DNA of 43,740 nucleotides from Comamonadaceae bacterium CG12_big_fil_rev_8_21_14_0_65_59_15 (GTDB lineage: Bacteria > Pseudomonadota > Gammaproteobacteria > Burkholderiales > Burkholderiaceae_C). The translations under genes were made by a program, and so were the position numbers. The stretch lies in assembly GCA_002786915.1 (NCBI GenBank), contig PCUV01000101.1, positions 1 through 43,740 of the forward strand. Reading direction: 5' to 3'. The first letter of the stretch is position 1. Every line of letters begins with the position of its first letter. The notes under the pieces are model-generated. The model saw nothing but the letters and a program-made list of their open reading frames with translations, ran no database searches and was not told where the DNA came from. Of this stretch, positions 30,314 to 37,809 are shown one piece after another.

Positions 30314-32834
30314 CCACGACATCCGCAGCAGTGGTCCGGCCAACCTGGGTCTGGGCCGGATGTATGCGTCGCGCGCGCTGTGCATCACGGACCCAGACGA
30401 TGTGATTCAACTGCCGGCTGAGTTGAAAAAACATTGGGACTTTATCCAGACGCACTATGCCCGGGTCGGGCTTGCATGTTGTAATAAAGTGGTCTGGAGC
30501 TTGAATCTTGATTACATCAAAGATTATCCGGGTTGTGAGTTGGATTTTTTTTTCTTCGGGAAAAGGGAGAATTTTTTTCAACCTGATGATGAAAGATTCA
30601 AATTAACCAAAATTTTAAATTCAAAAAATAACTTTATCGAATATGCTTTAGCAAACGGGGTAAATGTTCCAAATACTCAAGTTTTTAAATCAGTATTTGA
30701 TATTAATATAAAAAATATAAAAATCAATTTTCCTTTGTATTTTAAGCCCGAATTTTCATTATCTGGTCTTGGTATCGTCCGTTGCGAGTCAAGTGCAACG
30801 CTGATCCGACTGTTGGATCATACCTCCACCGATTTCGCATGTCAGTTACAACAAGCACTGACTGTTAAATGTTGGTTAAATTTCCAATTTCAAGAAGTTG
30901 CTGGAAAAGCACTGATGTTTCTTGTCACGGAACAAATCATTAAAGACAACGCACACCTTGGTAATATTTATCCCAGCAAATATGCTGATGTAAAAGTTTT
31001 TCATGAATTCGCGCAATTGATTGTTAATCAAGGAATGCGGGGTATCTTTGCTTTTGATGTTGGTGTAGTTGAATCAGACTTTGGAGATCAGTTTTTTGTT
31101 ATTGAATGTAATCCCAGAATTAATGCGGCAACTTATCCTGCTATGGTAGCCAAGAAAATCGGCGTGAATCAATGGAAGTCGGTTACCTTTAAAACCTCGT
31201 TCAGGAGTTATACTGATTTCAATTTGAAGGATATTGAATTTAATCCTGTCACTGCATCGGGTGTTATTGTTATTAATTGGGGTTCCATTGAGCACGGCAG
31301 TATCATGCTTATGCTGATTGGCACGTCTGAACAGCAGGATTTTTTGTTGAATAAAAGTAGTTCAAGACTCAATCCGGATTCTGAATCAAAGAAAACATCA
31401 ATTTATTTGTCGCCCAAGCAAGTCGCTCAAGTTACCGCTGGCGAATGGCAGCATTGTGATGCTGACCGTTTGAATTTGACCGGCATCAACCATTATTTGC
31501 CTTATGTCAATCCTGGAGATTTATTTTTTGACCTAAGAAAACCTGAGGATATAGAAAAAGATAAGGACGGTTTGCATCTAGCCAGAGCACTTAACAAGGG
31601 CGTGAGTGCGCTGGTCATTAGCAGAAGTTACAGAAATAATATCAGTGCCCCGGCATTGTTGGTTGATAATCCTTCCAAAGCACTGCAAGATATGGCTTTG
31701 GCAACCAGTCTTCAGTTTGATGGTGTCAAAATTCAGGTGATTGGCTCGCACGGTAAAACAGGTTTCAAAACCCAGTTATATCATCTTTTACGAAATCAGT
31801 TGCGTGTTCATGCACAGCTGGACAGCGCAAATTTACAAAACCCGGTGTGGCGAGCGTTGGCGGCGATACCGCAAGATGCGCAGGTGGCAATTATTGAGGC
31901 TGCCATACCGACAAGCTTTGCCGGTATGGATCGAGCATTTTATATTCGGCCCAACTATATTATTTTGACAGGCATTGGTTTTGAGCATTTATCCAGTCAT
32001 AAATCGCTGGACAATTTGATTGCAAACAAAGTATCAAGTTTGAATTTTCTAAGGCCCGGTGGAGCTGTGTTGCTGAATGCTGATGATCCTTATTTCCCGC
32101 AGGTTTTGCGAGCGGTTAAAAAAGTATCTCAATGTAAAGTTTATTCTTTTGGTTCAAAGGATGAAAATAGTGCTTATTTGATCCATGCTGTTTTCGATAA
32201 TTTTCAATGGCGGGTCAAGGTGCGTATTCTTGATGAGCTGGTTGAATACCTTGTTCCTCTCCCTGAAAACTATGCCCCCCTGGCCTCGGTCAGTGTTTTT
32301 TTGATGGCCAAATTGTTGGGCTGTGATCTACAGCAATGTGCTGCCCGCTACCCGAGTTACCAGCACTTCGAAAGTAGCGGTAATTTGTATGAGGTGAGTC
32401 TGCCAAGCGGTCGGTTTATGGTTTATGACCAGAGTCGACGCGGTGAGTGGAAAGGGTTTTTGTCGATGTTTGAGCTGATGTCGCGCATCAAACCTGAGCG
32501 TGCGGGCAGAAAAATTGCCGTCATCAGCGAGTTGATCAACCTGCAAGACAACCCGAACGCGCCGATTGATTTGCTGGAGATGAAAACTGTCATGGCGCGC
32601 GCCGGGATCGATGCCCTGTTTACCGTGGCCAACTTCAAAGATCACGCCCTGGCCTTGCCCGACGGCCTGAACTGGGTCGCGCATGAAGCCGACAGCGCTG
32701 CCATCCTCACCAGAGTGCTCAACTATGTTTCCAATGATGATGTGATCTTTGTGCGCGGGGTTGAAAAGTCACGCCTGGACAGGCTGGTGCAAGCCTTGCT
32801 CGCCAAGGGTCATGCTGTAAGAAAAATGTTTTGA
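30300..32834 (+). CDS. ATP-grasp / Mur-ligase-like fusion, cyanophycin-synthetase-like architecture
   Basis: 844 aa from ATG 30300 (an in-frame extension to 30066 lies inside the previous gene). The first half is ATP-grasp: LYFKPEFSLSGLGIVR for nucleotide binding and FFVIECNPRINAATYP (Glu about residue 269) for the metal site. The second half resembles MurF-type ligases: GDLFFDLRKPED, the P-loop VIGSHGKTGFKTQ (G482 to T487), AIIEAAIPTSFAG, ILTGIGFEHL and GAVLLNADDPYF. Both halves form amide bonds through acyl phosphates; their fusion in one chain is the logic of cyanophycin synthetase, which alternates two additions. It differs from CphA in lacking the usual GTNGKT loop, and the second half is MurF-like. 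The DNA of the ATP-grasp half is strikingly AT-rich. Product and substrate are unknown. Confidence 0.78.
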   Translation: MRLFNHDIRSSGPANLGLGRMYASRALCITDPDDVIQLPAELKKHWDFIQTHYARVGLACCNKVVWSLNLDYIKDYPGCELDFFFFGKRENFFQPDDERFKLTKILNSKNNFIEYALANGVNVPNTQVFKSVFDINIKNIKINFPLYFKPEFSLSGLGIVRCESSATLIRLLDHTSTDFACQLQQALTVKCWLNFQFQEVAGKALMFLVTEQIIKDNAHLGNIYPSKYADVKVFHEFAQLIVNQGMRGIFAFDVGVVESDFGDQFFVIECNPRINAATYPAMVAKKIGVNQWKSVTFKTSFRSYTDFNLKDIEFNPVTASGVIVINWGSIEHGSIMLMLIGTSEQQDFLLNKSSSRLNPDSESKKTSIYLSPKQVAQVTAGEWQHCDADRLNLTGINHYLPYVNPGDLFFDLRKPEDIEKDKDGLHLARALNKGVSALVISRSYRNNISAPALLVDNPSKALQDMALATSLQFDGVKIQVIGSHGKTGFKTQLYHLLRNQLRVHAQLDSANLQNPVWRALAAIPQDAQVAIIEAAIPTSFAGMDRAFYIRPNYIILTGIGFEHLSSHKSLDNLIANKVSSLNFLRPGGAVLLNADDPYFPQVLRAVKKVSQCKVYSFGSKDENSAYLIHAVFDNFQWRVKVRILDELVEYLVPLPENYAPLASVSVFLMAKLLGCDLQQCAARYPSYQHFESSGNLYEVSLPSGRFMVYDQSRRGEWKGFLSMFELMSRIKPERAGRKIAVISELINLQDNPNAPIDLLEMKTVMARAGIDALFTVANFKDHALALPDGLNWVAHEADSAAILTRVLNYVSNDDVIFVRGVEKSRLDRLVQALLAKGHAVRKMF

Positions 32835-32836
32835 AA

Positions 32837-33787
32837 ATGACCGCTTGGTATCTGTGCCCACTGTCACGCTGGCTGGTCGCTGGGTTCGGGCTGGTGGTGT
32901 CGGCAGGTTCTGCCACGGCCGATTGGAAAGCGCCCAGGCAAGCGCTGGTGCTGCGCTATGTGACGGGCGACATTCGTATTTTTGACGCGCCGCTGCCAGG
33001 GCAATTGTCTGACACGGCCCTGGCACAATTGGCAGCTCAATTTGAGCGCGCCGATGTGCTTTATTCCCAACGAGTCGGGTTGCAGGCACCGCTGCAAAGC
33101 AGCAAATACCGAGCGGCCAAGTCGATCGATGTGCATTTGTTACCGCTGAAAAGACAAATGGGCTCTGCCGGTGATGCGGTGGTCAGCTACCGTTACCGAC
33201 TGGCAGCCGCGCCTTCTTCAGCTTTGACCATCAGTTTGTCAAGACGCTGGCAACCCGGCAATCTGACGCCCGAGCATGAGCTGTTTCACAGTTACCAGTA
33301 CGCCTACACCTATTTTAAAAATGCCTGGTTTCTGGAAGGCATGGCGCGCAGTATTCAGGACTGGTTCAGTTTGACGCAAACATCACAGCAGATGCCAAGC
33401 GGCCAGCCAGCATTGCCTAACAACGCCGAACAACTCAACGCCTTGTTAAAAAAGTCTTACAACGCTGCGCCTTTTTGGAGCCGTTTGCGCTGGTTATGCG
33501 ACCCAACTTGTGCTCTGCCACGCGCAGCCACAACAACCCACGAGCCGGTCTGCGGCGGGCGCTTGGTTAAAGCCGTCCTGGAAGAATTCCAGAGCGCTGA
33601 CGCGTTGGCAGCCAAAGCGCGTGACCTTGAGTCATCGAACTGGACCGAGCAGGAACAGCGCTCTGAGCGCAACAACGCCTGGATGCTGGGGGCCTTGGCA
33701 AAAGCCATGATGCAACAGTGCCCGGTGATGATCCAGCCCGAGTTGGCAGAATTCGCTCAGGTATTGCGGCAGATGCAGTTGCCCTGA
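32837..33787 (+). CDS. Exported HExxH zinc peptidase-like protein (peptidase MA/gluzincin type)
   Basis: 316 aa with an N-terminal signal sequence (LVAGFGLVVSAGSATA, cleavage near residue 30), so periplasmic or secreted. The motif HELFH (H147, E148, H151) followed by FLEGMA (E167) is the gluzincin arrangement of the peptidase MA superfamily: two zinc His, catalytic Glu, third zinc ligand Glu. Four Cys in the C-terminal third (CDPTC, VCGG, QQC) could form disulfides. ATG 32837 lies 2 nt after the upstream stop; a TTG at 32831 overlapping that stop is the alternative. It may process the exported repeat protein or the ligase product; that is inference from position only. Confidence 0.7.
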   Translation: MTAWYLCPLSRWLVAGFGLVVSAGSATADWKAPRQALVLRYVTGDIRIFDAPLPGQLSDTALAQLAAQFERADVLYSQRVGLQAPLQSSKYRAAKSIDVHLLPLKRQMGSAGDAVVSYRYRLAAAPSSALTISLSRRWQPGNLTPEHELFHSYQYAYTYFKNAWFLEGMARSIQDWFSLTQTSQQMPSGQPALPNNAEQLNALLKKSYNAAPFWSRLRWLCDPTCALPRAATTTHEPVCGGRLVKAVLEEFQSADALAAKARDLESSNWTEQEQRSERNNAWMLGALAKAMMQQCPVMIQPELAEFAQVLRQMQLP

Positions 33788-34000
33788 GGGTCGGCGCTTA
33801 TGGCGGCTTGCCTTGGCCTGATGAGTTGCCACCTATCGCAACAGCTTTGCTGGCCGAGTGCTCTGAAATTTGAGAACACTCATGCCTAGTTAAATCTTGA
33901 TTCATTTGCACGGATAGCACTTAATTTGACTATACTGATGTAACCTTTGACCTATATCTTTTAACGTCTGACTCCTGTCATCTAACTTCTATCAGCGCAC
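33788..34000. promoter_or_regulatory. 213-bp gap with a possible promoter for the secretion genes
   Basis: AT-rich gap between the peptidase and the outer membrane factor. TTGCAC (33906-33911) and TATACT (33931-33936) are separated by 19 bp, a loose sigma-70 match. It suggests that the export genes may be a second transcript; other TTGAC/TATA-like words at 33926-33960 make the choice uncertain. Confidence 0.25.
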
Positions 34001-36127
34001 ATGATCCATTTTTGCAAACTCGAACGTTCCTTTGAGTGGCAAAAAATGCTTGTCGTGGCATTTGTTTTTTTGATCCTGAGCGGTTGTGCCATCAAGCGTG
34101 ATGCCTACAGTGTGCCCAAAGTTCTGCTGCCCGAAAAGTTCTTGAAGGCTGGGCCTGTAGCAGACCTGGGCAGTACCCCAGAGGGCCAAAGCCTGCAAGC
34201 ATTACAAGCCTTGTCCTTAGGCGAAACACTGGGCGAGTGGTGGTTTCTGATGGGCAACTCTGAGCTCAATGCATTGATTGATCGGGTGATTGCCAACAAC
34301 CCTGACTTACGCATCGCCACATTGCGTATGGCTCAGTTGCAGGCGCGTATGGACGTCACCAACGCCAGCCGGTTCCCGGAAGTGAACCTGCCGGTTCAGA
34401 TTAAGACCGAGGCGCCAACCATTATCGGCAGCAACACACCGGGTGCGCCGATTGTTTCTAGACGTACTTACCAGGCCAGTTTGCGAGCGGATTGGCGGCC
34501 CGATTTATGGGGCGAATTTGCCTCGCAGATGGATGCGGCCAAATTGCAGTTGTGGCGCAGCACGTTTCAGCGTGATGATTTGCAGCGCACCGTGATTGCC
34601 AGTGCGGTGTCGGCCTATGTCGAGTACCTGTCACTCAATGACCGTTTGCGGGTGGCTAAGGAAAACGACTTTCTGATTAGCGAACTCTTGGCTTCTGTAG
34701 CAACCCGCCTGGAGATTGGCGATGCCACCGCGATTGATTATGAGCAGCAAAAGACGGCGGTCTATCAGGTACGGGCGACCATTCCGGTGCTTCAGCAGCA
34801 GCGTGAAGTGGTGTTGAACCGGTTGTCGTCACTCGCTGGCGCATTGCCAAATCATTTTAGGCTGTCAGAGCAGGGACTCGACTCGATTAAGTTCCCTGCC
34901 GTACTGCCGGGGGTGCCGACCGCTTTGTTGCTGCGCCGCCCGGATGTGCGGGCGGTCGAGGCGCAATTGCTGGCCGCCGATGCCGATATTGACTTGGCCC
35001 GGGCCCGCATCATGCCGCCGTTGGATTTAACAGCGCAGGTGGGTTATGGCAGTCAGCAGTTTTCAGATTGGTTTCAGCCCTATAACCTGGCGTGGAACTT
35101 TATTGCGAATTTGTCTGCCAATTTGTTTGATGCCGGCAAGCGCTCCAAAGAGGTTGAGTTTTCACGCGCCGTTTATGAAGAAATGATTGAGACCTACATC
35201 CGGGTGGTGTATGAAGCTGCACGAGAAGTAGACAAGTCTTTGGACGCCATCAAGATGATGGAATCGCACATGAGCTTGCAACGTATTTCTGCCGACGCAG
35301 CACTACAAGCCTGGTTGTTCAGCCAGGAGGCGTACCGCGCCGGTGCACTGGACTATTTGGTGGTGCTCGACTCGGAGCGCACGTTTACCAAAAATCAGGA
35401 GGAATGGATTAGCGCGCGCCATCAGCGCTATCAGGGCCTGGTCAGTTTGTTCAGCGCGCTCGGCGGCGGCGTCAACCCAGGTATTGCCCTGCCAGGCGAA
35501 GGTGAGCGTCCGTTGGCGTTAAAAGCCTCGGCCGATTATGGTGCCTTGTTGCAGGCTCCGGTGGACGCAAGTCACACCAAAATACCGGTCTTAGTTGATA
35601 CCCGATTCAAGGACGATACAGCGCAACTGCGGATTGACTTTGAGCCAACCGGCCATGCCGATAGTTCGGCAGCGCTCACGCTGACCATGTCGCCAAGCCT
35701 GGTGCTGCGATTGCCTGCCAATGGCATCGATTGGCAACAGGAGTTATGGCGCGAGCCTGGTGAACACTGGCTGGTCGAGGTCACGGGCTTATATGAGCGC
35801 ACCACCATTGCGCCGGCATGGCGTGATTTGCAGGCACGTTTTGCCCTTGCTAAGGACCAGATTCTGCTGCCCCAGCAAATCGGCCTGGTGGTCAACCAAG
35901 ACAAAGAACGAGCATCCTGGTTTCGCATTTATATGGCCCGCAACCTGGATCGGGCCGCTGCCGAGCAATTATGTACATCTTTGCAGGCCAAGCAGCAACG
36001 TTGCCGGGTGGTTTGGGTTAGACGCACTGACGATGATGATAGGCAATCTTTTACGCCAGTTTTTAACGAGGCGATGCCGTTAGAGGCGCAGGGGGTATCT
36101 GCCAGCCAGCAAAGTGTAACGCCGTGA
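34001..36127 (+). CDS. Outer membrane factor lipoprotein (NodT/TolC family) with C-terminal SPOR-like extension
   Basis: 708 aa. A lipoprotein signal ends LVVAFVFLILSGC, the Cys being the lipidation site. Residues about 75-490 are a duplicated OEP/NodT channel: EWWFLMGNSELNALIDRVIA at the start, LLRRPDVRAVEAQLLAADAD in the middle, and the second helical set ending near HQRYQGLVSLFSALGGG, where normal members stop. Here about 210 residues follow: a beta-rich part and then WFRIYMARNLDRAAAEQL with CRVVWV (about residues 638-675), resembling a SPOR peptidoglycan-binding domain. The stop overlaps the GTG of the regulator gene (GTGA). It is probably the exit duct for the ABC/HlyD exporter downstream, tethered to the cell wall. 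Confidence 0.82.
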   Translation: MIHFCKLERSFEWQKMLVVAFVFLILSGCAIKRDAYSVPKVLLPEKFLKAGPVADLGSTPEGQSLQALQALSLGETLGEWWFLMGNSELNALIDRVIANNPDLRIATLRMAQLQARMDVTNASRFPEVNLPVQIKTEAPTIIGSNTPGAPIVSRRTYQASLRADWRPDLWGEFASQMDAAKLQLWRSTFQRDDLQRTVIASAVSAYVEYLSLNDRLRVAKENDFLISELLASVATRLEIGDATAIDYEQQKTAVYQVRATIPVLQQQREVVLNRLSSLAGALPNHFRLSEQGLDSIKFPAVLPGVPTALLLRRPDVRAVEAQLLAADADIDLARARIMPPLDLTAQVGYGSQQFSDWFQPYNLAWNFIANLSANLFDAGKRSKEVEFSRAVYEEMIETYIRVVYEAAREVDKSLDAIKMMESHMSLQRISADAALQAWLFSQEAYRAGALDYLVVLDSERTFTKNQEEWISARHQRYQGLVSLFSALGGGVNPGIALPGEGERPLALKASADYGALLQAPVDASHTKIPVLVDTRFKDDTAQLRIDFEPTGHADSSAALTLTMSPSLVLRLPANGIDWQQELWREPGEHWLVEVTGLYERTTIAPAWRDLQARFALAKDQILLPQQIGLVVNQDKERASWFRIYMARNLDRAAAEQLCTSLQAKQQRCRVVWVRRTDDDDRQSFTPVFNEAMPLEAQGVSASQQSVTP

Positions 36128-37809
36128 ATGACCGACCTACCATCGCTCCCGGCCATGCGCCGCCCAAGTTGACGCCACGGCAGCAACAGATTTTGAGATT
36201 GTTACAGCAAGGCAAAGTCAACAAGGAAGTGGCGCGTGAGCTTGACATTGGCCTGGGCACTGTCAAACAGCATATTGTTGCAATTTTCAAAAAGCTCAAA
36301 GTTACTAATCGCACAGCTGCCGCGACCCAAAATCTGGATTTGCAGCAGCCAAGCGCGGCACCAATACAGCCCATGCAAGCCGAATCGCGCTTGCATGGTG
36401 CTTTGTTAACGCCCCGCCCTAGCTTGGTGCTAAGTATGGCCTTGGCCAAAGAGGCTGGTGCTGCCACGACAGCCAGTTTTTACGGCACCCTGGCCGCTGC
36501 GGCTTCCGCGCATGATGCCGTTTTTTTGACCCGCCAGTGCAACGCAGGCGAGATCATTTTTGGGGTTCAGCAAGTCACAGAGTACGACGTCGCAGTCGCA
36601 ATTCAGGTGGCCTACGGCGTCTATCAATCTGCTTTACGCCTGAGTCCCCAGGTGCAGACACAAATGCGGGGGTGTTTGACTGCTGGCTTGGCTTTGGCAA
36701 GTATGCACCGCTATGGTGGCTGGACTGGCGAGGTGATTGCCAGTGCTGCCATTGCTTCGGCCCGCGCCTTGCTTGAGTCAACCCCGTGGGGTCGGGTGAC
36801 TTGCGATCAGGCGGTGCTTGGGCTGTGCCAGGCTTTTGGCGTGTCGGGCTTTTCTAAATTGATCGAAGGCGTGCCTTTGCAGGCGTTATCTGGTATGCAG
36901 TGGCATGGTATGCGTCAGCTTCATCCGCTCGTCGGTCGGCAAGCTGAGTTGTCGCAAATGTCGGTTGCGCTGAATCAAGCCTTTGCGGGACAGTCGGTAT
37001 GGCTGATGCTGGAAGGCGAGATGGGCATGGGTAAAACCCGTTTGTGCCAGGAGCTTGTGCAAATGTGTCACCGTAGAGGTGGACGGATCCGACACCTTCG
37101 GGGCTTGCCAGCTTTGTTGGGTGCCGGCATTTGTGAGGTGACGTCAGTTGCAAATTGCCAGGCAGTCGATGTTGTGTCGGTACTGAATAATACATCTCTT
37201 GAAGCTGCCCGTCTGATTTTGCTGGATGATTTTCATTTATTGGCGCCGGCCTTGCAACTTGAATTGATCGAGGTGGCTGCGCACAGTTTGTTGCCAGGCC
37301 GCCTGCTGGTTTTTGCTGGACGCAAAGGGCTGTTCCAGCAAGCCCCACCAGCCTGTCTGTGCATTGCGCTTGGCCGTTTGCCGGACAGTGCTATGCAAGA
37401 CTTGATTGGCAGCAGGCTCAATCTGCCACGCGGCAAGCAACGAACCGAAATAGTGCAGCACATTCTGGATACCGCCTTGGGTGTGCCTTTGTTTGCAGTT
37501 GAAATGGCGCGAACTCCCCATTTATCCGAGCTTGCCTTGTCTTTATGGGTGGCGGTACAGGCTCGGCTTGACAAGTTGCATTTAGACAGTGTGTTGTTAT
37601 CTTTCGTGGCCAGGCAGCCGGCGGCTGTGAGTGTCGCCGAGCTTGCCCCACTCTATCAGGATGACTTGTCAACCTTGAAAAAACAGGTTGACCGAGCTCT
37701 GGCATCGGGTGTTTTTGTGTCAAACGCAGATGGCAAATTGTCGTTTGCGCATCCGATGATTCGATGTGCTCTGAATAAGCTGGTGATGGAACCGTATGCT
37801 TCGATTTAA
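36124..37809 (+). CDS. LuxR-type HTH / AAA NTPase regulator
   Basis: 561 aa from a GTG that overlaps the upstream TGA. The LuxR/GerE helix-turn-helix is at the N-terminus (LTPRQQQILRLLQQGKVNKE, then GTVKQHIVAIFKKLKV, residues about 16-60), opposite to the usual C-terminal place. Residues about 100-260 resemble a degenerate nucleotidyl cyclase fold (GWTGEVIASAAIASARALLE). Then LVGRQAELSQM introduces an AAA/STAND-like ATPase with Walker A LEGEMGMGKTRLCQ (about 295-308) and Walker B LILLDDFHLL (about 364). No TPR tail follows. Embedded between exporter genes, overlapping both neighbours, it likely controls this locus. Confidence 0.78.
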   Translation: MNDRPTIAPGHAPPKLTPRQQQILRLLQQGKVNKEVARELDIGLGTVKQHIVAIFKKLKVTNRTAAATQNLDLQQPSAAPIQPMQAESRLHGALLTPRPSLVLSMALAKEAGAATTASFYGTLAAAASAHDAVFLTRQCNAGEIIFGVQQVTEYDVAVAIQVAYGVYQSALRLSPQVQTQMRGCLTAGLALASMHRYGGWTGEVIASAAIASARALLESTPWGRVTCDQAVLGLCQAFGVSGFSKLIEGVPLQALSGMQWHGMRQLHPLVGRQAELSQMSVALNQAFAGQSVWLMLEGEMGMGKTRLCQELVQMCHRRGGRIRHLRGLPALLGAGICEVTSVANCQAVDVVSVLNNTSLEAARLILLDDFHLLAPALQLELIEVAAHSLLPGRLLVFAGRKGLFQQAPPACLCIALGRLPDSAMQDLIGSRLNLPRGKQRTEIVQHILDTALGVPLFAVEMARTPHLSELALSLWVAVQARLDKLHLDSVLLSFVARQPAAVSVAELAPLYQDDLSTLKKQVDRALASGVFVSNADGKLSFAHPMIRCALNKLVMEPYASI

